The notes beneath the pieces are model-generated. The model was given only the letters and a program-made list of their open reading frames with translations, did not search any database and had not been told where the DNA came from. 64,000 nucleotides of DNA, from assembly GCA_963556255.1 (NCBI GenBank), contig OY744611.1:6060736-6124735 (forward strand). Direction: 5' to 3'. Made by a program: the position numbers and the translations under genes. The DNA is from Allolobophora icterica. Lineage: Eukaryota; Annelida; Clitellata; Crassiclitellata; Lumbricidae. Shown here one piece after another: positions 28,575 through 41,109 of the stretch. Position 1 is the first letter of the stretch. Each line of letters begins with the position of its first letter.

Positions 28575-29740
28575 TAGGGAATGCAAAACCGGGTTTATGC
28601 CTACCCGGGTACCCGGGTTACCCGTGATTTTCGGAAACCAAAAACCCGGGTTTAACCGCGATTGAAACCCGGGTTTGAACGACATTAAATTTTCATTACT
28701 ATTTTATTATATTTAAATGTAGCCTAACTAGAATCAATGTTTAACGATGCAATATCAATGTAGCCTATTTCGGATGCATATCATTAACTACAAACGCAGC
28801 CAATTTAACTCGAAAGACTAACAACAACATCAACGGAGGCCTACAGGTAAAACAATTATGTTTGAGCTCCACATAAGCCACAACAGCTTCCAACCTAGAC
28901 GAAGACAGCCTCCGCTCTTGAGACTCGACGGAGGCAATGTCCCATTCATGACAGGTTGGCCCCGCACGTGCAGTCTTGTCCTCTGCATCTAACGCAAGTA
29001 TGAGAACGAGGGACGGACACCTGCCAAACCCGTCTATGTCATCGTAAACCGCGGTTGAAGCCCGGGTTTCACGTGATTAAAAAGCGTCACTTTCATCGTC
29101 GATCACGCCGTGAAACTCACAAAAGCAGAGTAATGAAAATATAACGATAATGCTGCGTTTGGTAAAGCGTTACGTTATAGTACTTCTACATACTTATTTA
29201 TCTGCTCGTTCCATGTGTTTATTGTTGACGTTATATGAGTAAGGCTTCACATTTCACACGACTAGTGACTAGACCGAATTTGAGTTTATTGACTTGTGGC
29301 ATCCAGTTCGTATACTATCGGTAAAACTGTTCTGATTTAAATTTAGTGATTTAAAATCAACGCTTACATCAGCAAATTTAAAGAGAGGTGTTTGGGAACA
29401 CTTTATCGTTCGCGATTCTGTGGGACAGACGGCTCAGTGCCAGTTATGTAAATCAAAGCTGAAAATTGTCAGCGGTTCAACACGATGCATGCATATTCAT
29501 CTCCCGTGGAAGCATCAAATAAACATGCCAAAAACACAAGAAATTGATGACCCTCGTCGTCTGCATAACATTGAACTTTGTAGCTGCTTACGATGACTTT
29601 GTTCTGATCGCAAGACATAATGCAGTAAAACTAATCATGTAAAGTTTGTAAACCCGGAAAAAACCCGGGTATCCGGATTTATACTGGCGCCAACAGCGGA
29701 CACCCGGGTGTGTAAAAAGCCCTCGGGTTTGCATTCCCTA
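28575..29740 (+). mobile_element. hAT element with BED-finger remnant and CCCGGGT-rich ends
   Basis: The left end TAGGGAATGCAAAACCGGG and right end (reverse complement) TAGGGAATGCAAACCCGAGG are flanked by a perfect 8-bp duplication GTGTATGC (28,567-28,574 and 29,741-29,748), the hAT signature. The two ends and parts of the interior carry at least seven CCCGGG cores, many in an AACCCGGGTTT context. It holds only the first exon-like piece of a transposase. Confidence 0.88.
29369..29596 (+). pseudogene. BED zinc-finger fragment of hAT transposase
   Basis: An open stretch of 75 codons ending at TGA 29,594-29,596. It reads SANLKRGVWEHFIVRDSVGQ, then AQCQLCKSKLKIVSGSTRCM and HIHLPWKHQIN. That gives CxxC and a HxH/H pair with the aromatic lead-in (VWEHF) of BED fingers, the DNA-binding domain at the N-terminus of hAT transposases. 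The catalytic domain is absent, so the element is non-autonomous. Confidence 0.75.
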
Positions 29741-29857
29741 GTGTATGCCAAAGCTATAAGGTAAGCACGTGCGGCACCATCTGCTTAACCACATTCCGCT
29801 CAATAACCACAAGATACTACCGCATGGTATGTGGTATCTATCTTAGAAAACTGGTAT

Positions 29858-29992
29858 AGCAAACTACTGGTTAGAGTACGCTGGGTGGTTTTGCAAACTA
29901 CTGGTTAGAGTACGCTGGGTGGTTTTGCAAACTACTGGTTAGAGTACGCTGGGTGGTTTTGCAAACTACTGGTTAGAGTACGCTGGGGCAGC
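29858..29992. repeat. 34-bp tandem repeat, four copies
   Basis: The unit begins gcaaactactggttagagta and recurs with period 34 at 29,860, 29,894, 29,928 and 29,962, nearly identical. A lone diverged half-copy (aacaaactactggtttctc) lies at about 30,102. Being nearly identical and gapless, it is a recent minisatellite. Confidence 0.9.
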
Positions 29993-30301
29993 TGCTTCTC
30001 GCAATGCTTCTCAGTGACATCTGGTTTGTGACAGGGAGTCTTCTATCGCCCTCCCTCTGTAGCATATTAATCTAGTTGTTTTTGTGCGACAAAACTGGTA
30101 TAACAAACTACTGGTTTCTCAAAGACGTCTGGTGGTGTGAGACTGGGTTAACATAGGCTCATCAAAATGTTTGTTGTGCGACTGCGTTAACTTGATATAG
30201 TATGCCACATCAACTCGTTCTTTTTTGGTTGCCTGCTCTCCGCGGACGACATCTGTAATGCTCCTCTGTAATGGGTTCCAAAACATGCTTGGCCTATTCA
30301 T

Positions 30302-32245
30302 TAGGGTGATTCAGAAAAATGGAAAATCTTATGCTTGCTTTTTTCTGTTCCTTATGGTAATGAAATAAGACACAAAAATTTCAATGAATTTGAATGATGT
30401 TTAGTACTGCCTCAACGGCTTTGAAATTAGTTAACTTTAACTCGCTTTTTCCAAAAAATCAAATTAAGTAAATAACCAATTTTACTGACAAACTTAGCAG
30501 TCAAGTCTAAAAAACAATGTAACACTGCATAAGAAGCCATCTCTATAACCATAGGCGTAGCTACATTGAGAAATTTTATATTTCAAAAATTTTCAGTGGG
30601 TTATACCTCCGTACCACTACTACTCCTGGATGTCTCCCGGAGTTGCCTCCTCTTGAATTTAAGTCTGGCTACGTCCTTGTCTATAACTTTAAATGCCAAT
30701 AAAATTATGTTTCTACTGAATTAGAAAGAAACTCGTAAGAAAGTATACAATTATAAGTCCCCAATTTCTTTACTGTACGGTATTTTACTAGAAAAATTAG
30801 TGACTACAACTACATTCAGGAACAAGTGTATTTTTTTAAATTTGGAATTTGTTTCCGATGATCTTCTACAATTTGGAACAAGAATTGTTTTTGATCTTAT
30901 TGCTTCGTCAAGGCTGAGTTGAAGGTTAATGCTAGTGCAATCCCTCTTACCGCACTGTCATTGACAACTTATACATTTGCAGAACATAATATTATGAATC
31001 GATGAATCATCTGGTTCTTCGAATGCTGCTGAACGAAAGTGATAAATTGGATAAAACGGATACATTATCGTTACCATGAGTTCAGTTCTTCGCTGCCATT
31101 GAGATGTAGGTTGCCTCTCTGTTGCTGATATTTGTTCGATCCAGTGCAGAAGCAAGATTTGGTGGAAAGCTATTCGCAGAACTGAACTCATTTTGTCTGA
31201 CTCTCATAGTCAGATGTCGTTGGAATTGGAGTTTTTGCACAGTGTTTCTTTACAAAATTTGAAAACTGTTCATTAGTACTCATCTTTTGAATCACTGTGA
31301 CCTGATTCACTTTCAAAACTTGATGTAGAGATTGTAGACAACTGTTTGTGACTCAGATATTCCGCTCCTTTTCCTTTCCTTTCTTTCTCTTTTATACGCC
31401 TTAAGTTATCTTTTGGTGATTTAAAATTTATATTTCTTCTTTCTTGGCCAAATTTGCACGCAATGTTACATCTTCTTTCTGATCACTTATCCACAAGAAA
31501 GGCTCTGTCTTCTTCAACTTCAATTATAGCCTACTCATGGCATCATGATAAGCAATATCAAAGAGAATATTTATTGATTTAACAAAATCATCTTCTTTAG
31601 CTTGCTCTGTCATTTCCTCCACGATTCTTGTTTCGACAGATACTTTATATCTTCATAGTAATTAATCTAGCTTGCGAACAATGTTTCTTCTTCTGCAATT
31701 GGAATCCTATAGCTTTAGCCCAGATTTCGCTTACCTCTTGAGCTACATTTTTCACTGAGCATCTTTCTGAGAAAGTTTATCTTCCTTGTGATGAATAAAA
31801 TAAACTTTTTAAACATCCTAGCTTGTAGGCAATGCTCTATTTCAGAACGTTTCCTGAGGTTCTCAAATGGATGTCTTTTACCTGGTTTCAGCCATAATAT
31901 AATTTCCTTTATTTATTAAATAATGCTAAAAATGATTTCTCAAATAGTTTCCAATATTTTCATTTCATAAATTATAGCTATATATTATGTTCTTTTTAGT
32001 TCTTTATTAAGAAATAAGTAAGTAAGTATTGCTGAGTAATTTAAAATGCTTTACAATAAAAATATTAAATTGAATAAAATTTATATTCCAAATAAATATT
32101 TGAGCTCCTTCAGGCAGTCCTATATCCAAACCAATTTCAGCCATTTTTCACAGTTTTGCTCTATAGGCTAAAAGGAACATAAAAAGTAAAGAGCCTCTCT
32201 TAATTGTTTACTTTTATTTTTACCTACAGAACTTGAATCACCCTA
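30302..32245 (-). mobile_element. DNA transposon of unassigned family, AGGGTGATTC ends, copy 2
   Basis: TAGGGTGATTC at 30,302-30,312 is matched in inverse orientation at 32,235-32,245 (GAATCACCCTA). Minus-strand pieces between 31,500 and 31,720 read VAQEVSEIWAKAIGFQLQKK and MTEQAKEDDFVKSINILFDI followed by AYHDAM. This is the N-terminal half of the uncharacterised mobile-element protein whose C-terminal half is seen at 13.8-14.3 and 43.7-45.1 kb. It is heavily decayed and AT-rich. Confidence 0.6.
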
Positions 32246-32814
32246 CTATGCATGTCTGTTTCTAATGCTCTGTCTCTACGGTTCAATCTTTCTAAATCTT
32301 ACTGCATCTCTGTAAGTAAATCGGCCAAACTCGCAATTATTCGATGACTCTGGAGGATACCTCGGATTCCATGTGTGAAATCAATGAAATACCTGGGTAT
32401 GGTGATTAACCATAGTAAATCGTTTAGTTTTAACACGCAACCACAGGCCTGTAATTACCTATACACACGTACCAAAAATCTTATAGAGATGGTTCAACCA
32501 GTGCCGGCCTTAGGATATTTCGGGCCACGTGCAGAGTATACTGTACGGGCCCCCATGACACAAGTCACGCTGTTTTTCATTGCTAATCATATTTTTATTC
32601 AAGTAGATTGTCAACAGGTGCAACAAGAAGTCAAATTTAACTATACACGAGAATTCTGGGGTATAGAGGAAGTTGACTTTTATTGACAAAAGAGAAGATT
32701 TCATCGAAACCATAATATTACTAGGATGTCTTCTTCATGTTAATTTGTGACATTTAGGGCTACATATTAATTAGTTCCACGGCCGGTATCCCCTCTCTCC
32801 TCCCCATCCATGGG

Positions 32815-33262
32815 GCTTCCTTGACCCAGAAAATGTTAATATAAAGTCTAAAATCATGCTTCCATCACATACACGCCAGTACTTACAGCCATTCGAAGAT
32901 AGTTGGCCGCCATTTTGTCCGCCATTTTGTTTTTTTTTGGCAGTGCTACATACGTGTCTTTAGTTTCATCGCATTCCTTGATCCGGAAATTGTTACTTTA
33001 GACTATAAAATCATGTTTCCATCATATACACGACTTTATGTACACGATTTACGTATAGCCATTTGAAGATATTTGGCCGCAATTTTGTCCGCCATTTTAT
33101 TTTTGGCAGTGCTACATACATGTCTTTAGTTCTGTCGCATTCCTTGACCCTGAAAATGTTAATTTAGACTCTAAAATCATGTTTCCATCACATACATGAC
33201 CTTACTTACAGCCATTCGAAGATATTTGGCCACCATTTTGTCCGCCATCTTGCTTTTCCATG
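32815..33262. repeat. Three diverged tandem repeats of about 160 bp
   Basis: The series tccttgaccc..aaaatcatg.tccatca..agccattcgaagata.ttggccgcc attttgtccgccat starts at about 32,817, 32,976 and 33,142. Copies differ by small indels. Confidence 0.85.
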
Positions 33263-33419
33263 CAACCGCTAAAAATCAAGCTTGCTAACCACGATTTTCG
33301 TTTTCAGCAGGGTCAAATTAGTCTAGAAACACCCGTTAGCAAATTGTTACATGATTTGCTTCTGTCAATTTAAGGAAGTTGTGTACATTTTGCCTTAGTA
33401 TGGCGATGTTGTCATGGCC

Positions 33420-33745
33420 CTGCCCCTGCTTACCTTCGAGAGCTATGCTGCACAGTTTCAGGTATCCAAGGCCGACGTTCCCTTCGCTCAGCGGGAAAAG
33501 GGGTACTTTTAGCTCCATTTGCTCGTTCCACGACTATGCAAAGTCGAGCTTTTTCAGTGGTGGGCCCGGTAGTCTGGAATAGACTTCCCTTAGAGCTCCG
33601 CATGTGCCCTGGTGTCACCCCTGGCATATTTCTTGCAAAACTTAAAACTGTCTTATATGAACGTGCTGGTGTCGGGAGCGCCTCTGAGTAGTTCCCTTGA
33701 AGAGGCGCTATATAAATCTTCGAATGAATGAATGAATGAATTTGA
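33420..33745 (+). mobile_element. L2/CR1-type LINE 3' end
   Basis: Frameshifted RT tail (HLLVPRLCKVE, VGPVVWNRLPLELRMCPGVT, LKTVLYERAG). It is followed by a 3' end gggagcgcctctgagtag..gaggcgctatataaatc and a (GAAT)n tail, the hairpin-like 3' terminus of L2-clade LINEs. The SINE at 42.5 kb shares this tail. Confidence 0.75.
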
Positions 33746-33984
33746 GTCATTCATTCTCCATTGGCGGCCATCTTTTTTGGCGCCAAAATTTGACCTTTTC
33801 CCGTGGTCCGATTTCGGTAAACTTTTAATATGTTCATCTCCAGACCAATTGCACCCGAAAATCATCATAAAACGTTTTCTTGCAATTTGTTCGGAGTTCA
33901 TCACCTTTTTTTCATACTTTGACCCTACTATAGATGAATAATTATAATTTAAATACACTGATATATTACTCATTGGTCTCCCGA

Positions 33985-34465
33985 AATCTCGTCTGTCTCC
34001 GCTCCAATCGGTGTTGAAAGCAGCTGGTCGCTTGATTGCCCATCTTCCACGCTACTCTCATATCTCGACATTTATGTTTGAGGAATTGCACTAGCTTCCT
34101 CTCGCTGCGCGTATCCAGTTCAAAATTCTTTTCATTATCTCTCGAGCGTTCCAGGGCAAAGCTCCGCGTGATCTTTGTGATCTTATCTGTCGACCTCTGT
34201 CGGTTACCTCTAGCCGTCCTCTCCGTTCTTTAGACCGACATGACCTTTTGGTCCCTCGGACCCGGACTTCTATGGCTCAACACCGTGCCTACGCATCTGC
34301 TGGCCCGTCCCTTTGGAATGATCTTCCTCCTTTGACTCGTTCTCAGATTCTAACTGGGGCATTTCTGCTACTTCTCGCTGTCTTAAGACTTTTCTCACGG
34401 AGCAATTCGCACTGGGAGCGCCTCTGATTAGGTTGTTCTGCCACAGGCGCTTTATAAATGCATAA
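33985..34465 (+). mobile_element. L2/CR1-type LINE fragment, RT C-terminus
   Basis: Broken frames read AAGRLIAHLPRYSHISTFMF, AARIQFKILF, CDLICRPLSV and SAGPSLWNDLPPLTRSQILT. The fragment ends in ggagcgcctctgattagg..caggcgctttataaatgcat. It is related to the minus-strand copy at 50.7-51.5 kb. Confidence 0.75.
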
Positions 34466-34469
34466 ATAC

Positions 34470-35020
34470 AATAGAATACAATATCTAAGTCTTTCTCGGC
34501 CCGCATTCACTACTCAGGTCTCTATCCGAGCCATATCCAACACAGCACCACGCCTCTTGAATGGTCTCCCCGTGAATTCCGCAGTTTCTCAGTGCCTCCA
34601 TCATCATTGCATCCTCCTGCTCGTGTTCCTCTATCTATCACCCCACCCCTTCGGGCTTTTCACTCAAAACTGAAGTCTCGCCTTTCAACGTACTCCTACG
34701 CTGACTCATCTGATCCTCCGCCTTTTAATTATTCTCGACGTCAACGACACCCGCATTGACAGCTGCTCTGCCTCCTCTCTTGAACTGGCCCTATGGAAAC
34801 CGGACTGGGACTTCTTTTGGACCGCTCTTTGGAAAACCCCGCTAATTTTATTTTACCTTCTGGAAACCGGACTCGGACCTCTTTTTGGACTACTCTATGG
34901 AAATCCCTCTGATTTGATTTGGCTTTCTGTAAACCGGACATAGATCTCCTTATGACTACTACCTGCAAACCCCTCTGATTTGACGTAGCACCCGTGAATA
35001 GGCTGGTGCCCTGCGTTTGG
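34470..35020 (+). mobile_element. LINE 3' fragment, second subfamily
   Basis: Broken RT tail (LSRPAFTTQVSIRAISNTAP RLLNGLP) followed by a 3' region with aactggccctatggaaaccg repeats and ataggctggtgccctgcgtt. The same subfamily in inverse orientation occurs at 55.5-56.5 kb, and a similar 3' end at about 62,160-62,340. Confidence 0.6.
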
Positions 35021-36366
35021 CCTTAGAATGCCGTTTTAGAAGTTTGACGATTACAACTACGATTACGAGAACAGAGGTGATGTTGCCAGAGCGTTCTGCA
35101 TGGACGAAAGACATTGACAGATCCAGACATTTATGTAAGGAAGAACAGATTCAAGAGTTGCGCTCAGGTCAAGGTTTCGGATGGTCTTAAGCACTGTATT
35201 TGTATTGGTCACTGAAGTATTTGAAAGATTGAATTAGATTGCCAAAAGTGGCAGCGAATTATTCACTTCTGAGTTTAAGTCTGAAGAAATAGCATATAAT
35301 TAAGAGCCCCGATTGCCCTGCGGCAAAATACTCCAAAAGCCACAGGTGAATATATAGGGGTAGGCCTAGAAGATGCATTCGTCTGGACTGATCATCATAA
35401 TCACCTTGCCAGTCGGTGGTCAGTCTTCAGAGGAATGTAGTCCTGCAGTCTGAGCATGGGGGTTGGCAGAGGCAAGTGCAGACAGACTCACTGGCGCTAT
35501 GTAAAGGTATGCCGTGTGAGAAGGTTTGCATAGGGCTATATAAACGGTAGCCCTTGAGGCAGAGAGAGAGAGAGATCGGGATCCATCGCCTTGGTCACAC
35601 GGCTGAGGCCGGACCTTTGTCCCGTTGTCAACCGGGACACGGGGTCCTAGCGTGTAGCCTATCAGTAATGTCTGAACAAACATCGAAAACGACAACGTGT
35701 TTTTCTCTGTCGATCAACATCTAGTAGCGGTGGTCATTCAACATCCGCTACAAATATCTAAAAGCACAAGTTCATGTTGCCTACCTAGAACATTAACTTT
35801 AAGAAGTCTTATCCAAGATGAACAGAGTAATTCTGTCTCTTGTACGTGTTTGCAGTTCAGTTATTTTGTACAAGTAAACGGGCTGATGTGAATGTGTGAG
35901 TTTAAGTATAATACGTAACGAATCTGAGCGTACAGACACAGTCAGCATTAAGTCGACAAAGCGACTGCGCGATATCTGCTTAAGTGTTTGATTCTGGACA
36001 TTGCATCTTTTGGTCTTTTTAAAGTGTTTCGTCTTACGACTAAGATGTGACGGATATGGTAATGAGAAGCCATAAGTAGAAGTTTGGTGTGCTTGGCGAT
36101 GAATAAAACCCATCCACTCAGAGAATAGCAACAATTTATCTTTTTCATCTGTATTGCTTGTTTCATTTGTGCTTTTGGGCGAACTGAGTTTCAATCGTAT
36201 TTAGTCAGATTCATCACAGTTGACACGCAGTCGTTATCGTAATAGTAATCTCCCAATTTCTAAAGTACTATTCTAATGCTAAGCGCAGTTCATCAGCTTC
36301 TTCACGAGCTCTACTTCCTTGCTTTCATTTCAGATATGCACTGGGAAGTTCCGAGTCTAGCTGCCA
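35021..36366. other. No gene seen
   Basis: About 1.3 kb with a short (GA)n run near 35,561 and no supported coding frame. Confidence 0.5.
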
Positions 36367-36598
36367 CAGGAGGCCCGCCGACAGAAATTCCGGACCGTAG
36401 CAGAGCAGTCACGGGCCTCTAAACGTTCAAACTGATTGTAGTTATGCATCACCAACATTATATTTGAAAAGGCAAAAATCATAAACTTTTTATAACTGAT
36501 TATAATATTTTTCATAAGTAGATTGCGGGCCCGACCCGGTCCCTTAAAAATCGCTGGGATCCTGGGCATTAACCCCTTGCCCCCTCTCGGCGGGCCTG
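36367..36598. mobile_element. Candidate MITE, AGGCCCGCCGA ends
   Basis: AGGCCCGCCGA at 36,371-36,381 is matched in inverse orientation at 36,587-36,597 (TCGGCGGGCCT). The ends start CAG and finish CTG as in hAT elements. I could not find a convincing target duplication. Confidence 0.45.
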
Positions 36599-39500
36599 AG
36601 CCAGAGAGACTAGACAGAATAGGGATGTATACTTGTAGAGCTGTTTAGGTGGGTTTCTCCGAGGACGAGGAAGATTGGAGAGGGGAAGATTCGATGAAAT
36701 AGGGTAGGAATTTAGTCGGTTTTATCACAGCTGACTAGCAAGCAGAAGCTCGCTGCAGATATTATGGCAAGTACGTATTCAGTCTGATTCGTCATAGTCC
36801 AAACATATTTCAAAGCATATTTTTAATTGAAGACAGAGATTCCTTGCACACGAAAGCATAATCGTTACATTCTGATTACCTTCAGCTTCTGAGGTTGCTT
36901 GCGACGTTATTTGTCTCTTCTTCTATAAAAAATATACAAATATAAAATTATAATTTGGTGTTTAATCGCCTGAAACTGAATGCGTTGCTCATGTACCTTT
37001 GAACTTAAATTATTACTAAAAGACATTAAATTTTGCCATCGAAATTAAATTACTATTAAGAGAATTTACTTTTTGTCATGGTCCTGGAGCGATTCGCTCA
37101 TAAAATTAGCCGATATTGGGGTGGAACTTTCAGAGGTTCCTAAAGAATCAGAAATATGTAGCCATGTTTATTATTAAGCTACAAATGTAGTCAATAAAAT
37201 TATATGTAAGTCAGTAGATCTTTTTGGAAATTGGAATTAAATCACAGACGTTCTGGGGCTCATGTATCACTGAACATTGTGCACGATAAAACAGTATAAA
37301 CATCAAGTGAAACCGACCACCTTTGTACAAAATCAGGGCTGGGCAAGGCTTGTGTTTGTGGATATGTGGTGTATGATCACCCGTCACTCGAATGACAAAA
37401 CAGGCGGTTCTGCAATGACGTGCCATTACTAATGGATCGCGCATGCATATCGCAGAATCCATCATTTACAGCTGAGCCATATGACCTTGAAGATCTCTTA
37501 TATCCACCCGCATATGCATCAAAGCAATGTCATCTGGCTTATACTATCTTCCCCGTCTAAATCGTGGGCACTTAACATTAAAACAACTTTCCCCTTTTCC
37601 GTAATTCGTCGATGACCTGCAGCTCTGCAATTCGTCGTTGGCCTAAGGGGTTCTATCAGCATCTTAAAAAGTGCACAATTTGTAACCCTCTGTGAAAAAA
37701 CCGGGACTGGATTTTGCAATATCAACAACTACCAGCCCAGCTTGAACCTCACATTTATATTGAAAGTTATTTTGCTGAAGTTCTGATGGTATATGTTCAT
37801 CTGCAAGTTCAAATGCGAAACAGAGAAAGTATCGTTTTAGTTTCATAACAGCGACCTTTCATTTTGCAGGAATGACATTTTAACATAATGGCCGATTTGA
37901 AGGTTTGATATATCTAAGGCATCACATTACTTTGGATAACTATACAAGCAAAATGATTATGTAAAAGCGTACATTTTGGAAGCAGTAGAACAGCTGATTG
38001 GCGTCATAAAGGAAGGGACCCCTGAAGTCCCCCTTCTGCTGTTTTGGTTGATTTTGAGATACGTATCTTATAAATGATTTAGTGTTATGAGATTTCAATG
38101 CAAAAGTCCAGATTTATATGTAATAAACTTGACCGGAAAACAAGTGGCCACTCATGTCACACTGTCATCACTTTACGTGTCTAGTAGTGGTATGTACAAA
38201 ATCTATCTTTGAATTCGAATGACTATGAAAACTTTACAGCCCTACCGTTATCTTCACCGCTTCATCTTCTGATGCCACATCTGAAAGTAGTTCTAAACAA
38301 ATGGATGACCCTATTCTTGTTTCTGATTAACAAAATACAAAATTATGTTGATATTTTGGCTTTTGAGACCATTTAAAAATCTTACAAATCCGACACGAAA
38401 TATATATTCATAAAGACTTCTGTTAAACTTAAGACACTCTAAGATATATGATTAAAAATAACTTTCGAACGGGAGAATCGGCATATTATCTTAAGCATTG
38501 GTTTCAGTCGAATGACCATATATCAATCACAGGGCCTTGAACCACTTGGAAGCCCGATTTGTTGTATCGTATGTTTTAACCCCCCCCCCAAGCCCTACCT
38601 GCACCTCACCGTAGTGGGGGAGGGGGGCGAACAGCCAAGTACGGGATTGCCTGGTGAGGCAATGCCATCAGTGGTGAAGGCCTTGGCCGAAGAACCACCT
38701 AGGGCGTTACGCGAGGTGGACAGCCAACGCAGGAAGCAGGTGTTGGAAGGACACCTCAGGGCGAAAGAGGTCTACAAATGACCCACCGGCCTCCTTACCC
38801 TGCCAGGAGAGGTAATGGACCAAGAAACCTCAAATGATGACGCATCTTAATAACATGGACATGAGGGATGCTGTTGAAAAAATCAGGGACAGAGCTGTTT
38901 GGAGACGTCACGTTGAGCCCTCATCGTCGGCGCACGCCTGACGGAAGAGAGAGAGAGATGTTCTTCTCGAGATAATGCTCCATACAATGGAGGTAGTTAA
39001 AAAGCCTTTATCGCTAAAACTGCTGGTTAAATAGTTTTGTTTCCTAGAATACGACAAACGATGCATCTTCTGAAAAGGCATCTAGTGTTTAAACTTTAAG
39101 ATGACGATGCATTCGGAATATGTCACCATGTAAATTTTGAAAAATGCCTCAAATAAAGGATGCCAAATAAAAGCATTCGGACACACTATATTTGATAATG
39201 TTAATGCTGCCAATTAAACATCTATTTTATAGACATTGTTTGAACACTGCCAAATGACTAAGCAAGCGGCACGGTTCACTTGTTACAAGAAGCCACGTAC
39301 TCTTTCCACGAGTTATTGTGTAACCTAGATATCGCAATGCATCGTAATGAGGATCGAACATAAATGAGAGTCTCAAAGAATGGTTTAGAGACCGATGTTT
39401 CTGGCTGTTGTTCTAATACGTCACTTTCAAGAACATCTCTTCGGAGAATCAGATTTGACATGCTTCGTGCATTAGAAGCAACTAGAGACTAGATGAGAGC

Positions 39501-39876
39501 AATCTACTGATTCATCAAAAGCGCCTTGACTCCCTTGAGTTGAGATTCTGAGCCTCATGATCATAAAAACTGGTTGCATCAACGACTGGCTGTTTGAAAT
39601 ACATGTATCACGACACTTTACGTAGCACCTTTAAATTTTCTGTCTAATGCTAAGTGAGTACTAAGTACTAAGTGAATCAAGTGGTCTCAAGTAATAAATG
39701 ATCTCACCATTAACCACTGATTCCTCATTTTAATTTGTCTTTTGAGTACGGTAAGGTACTGAATAATCAGATCTCCCAGTTTATTAATGTGATTACGATT
39801 TCCTTGCGTTATGTGTAAAAACCTACAACTGACGGTAAATGCATAGTTAGTAATGAAATTGTAAGCAAGTTCTGAC
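36599..39876. other. Mostly featureless; one GC-rich patch
   Basis: No convincing gene. At 38,575-38,970 the sequence turns GC-rich with a C9 run and a short plus-strand open frame (about 38,512-38,781). It has no recognisable motif and may be a retroelement scrap. Confidence 0.45.
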
Positions 39877-40233
39877 CTCTGAAATACGTTCGCATCTTCT
39901 GGAATTCTTCATCGGATACAGTTAGTGCAGCCACTGTTATTTTCTTTGATCCATTCAATAGGCGATTAAACCAGAATTCAATGGAACCCTTTAGACTCCC
40001 TGAGATCCACAACTCGTGCAGTTGTTGTAGATCTTCGATGGTCTTGCAGTAGATGTAGAGAACGATGCTTTGGCCTATCTTAGCAGCAATTACTTTGTGT
40101 TGAACAAGTTCAAGTATTCTACTTGGTTGGTCAATTGACCTGTCCTTGAGAAGATTTGCTATCATTGTCGAAATTTCGTCTTCGGTCTCGGTGACGTTCT
40201 CCCCGTCCAAATGAGCATGAACTCTCACAACAG
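39877..40233 (-). CDS. Exon encoding TRADD-like N-terminal domain
   Basis: A minus-strand exon with an acceptor (tttttag, AG at 40,234-40,235) and a donor (ttcagag|gtcaga, boundary at 39,877), both in phase 1. The 118-residue product reads VVRVHAHLDGENVTETEDEI, ILELVQHKVIAAKIGQSIVL, EDLQQLHELWISGSLKGSIE, KKITVAALTVSDEEFQKMRT. The pattern (ILELVQxKVxxAKIGxSIxxY.. LWxSGxLK..IE..FNxLL.. ITVAALTVSDEEFQK) is what I remember for the TRADD-like domain placed next to CARD, death or NACHT domains in invertebrate immune proteins. The nearest upstream exon found is the CARD exon at 43.16-43.49 kb, whose phase-1 end is compatible. No downstream exon was identified. Confidence 0.6.
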
Positions 40234-40239
40234 CTAAAA

Positions 40240-41085
40240 ATAAACATAGATTATAATAAATTATTACACTTCTATCAGAAAATGGTGGTCAGCATGACAG
40301 ACAATATTACTCTTCAATAACCAGAGCATAAACGCTTTTGACAACTTACATTGAAATTCAGATTCATGAAAAGAAATAAACCTCAAACCAATATGAATTG
40401 ATGGGAGACATTTATATAGATCCCAAAGTGCAAGTGATCAGTTACGTGATAGCTGCAGACCAATCAAGAAGGACCATTTAATGAGAAGAGTATATTGCGT
40501 CTCTTTGTAGAACTTTAAATCTGATCAGCGTCTGAGTCAACTTCACTAGTACTATAGACCTAACCTCAATGGTATGTTCACTTGGACTACTTCTAGACAT
40601 TAATTGGGAATTACAAACTATTTAATAAAATTTCATTGTATTATGAGAAAAAAGCTGGTGGAAAGCAATTCCTAAGCGTTATGTCAAACGGTTCTGTAGT
40701 ATTTTCACTTTTGATATCTTTCTTGAAATGTCAAACCAATAAAAACAGCCAAGCATGTTGTGCAATCATTGCAGTATTTTATAAATAGTTCATAATATTT
40801 CTTATATCGATGCAATTCTATTGTAACTATTATCTAGCATTATGACCCCATGTAAAAATTATGAACTGGCTCGTAATGTCATTATTATAAACTGTTGTTA
40901 AAATAGCACAGTTGGTAAACAACATATGGTTTGTATCTAGAATCTACTTTGGGAATGTTTTTTTCTCCGGATGTGTCTCCCCGCTTATCTGAAAATTACA
41001 GTTTGTTCTAAATAGTTCTGCTCGTCTAATCGGCGGCACCCGACAAATTTGGCCATATCGTCGCATTGAATAAAAGTTTTTAGCT
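40240..41085. other. Intron-like AT-rich DNA, no feature seen
   Basis: AT-rich sequence between the TRADD-like exon and a LINE fragment, with nothing further supported. Confidence 0.5.
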
Positions 41086-41109
41086 CTCATGAGAAATTGC
41101 CTATTGGGA

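Noticed and set aside
29858..29992. 34-bp repeats as a possible CRISPR array
   Set aside because: Units are adjacent with no spacers, and the DNA is animal nuclear; it is a minisatellite.
38512..38781. Plus-strand 89-codon frame in the GC-rich patch
   Set aside because: It spans a C9 run and has no motif; too weak to call a gene.
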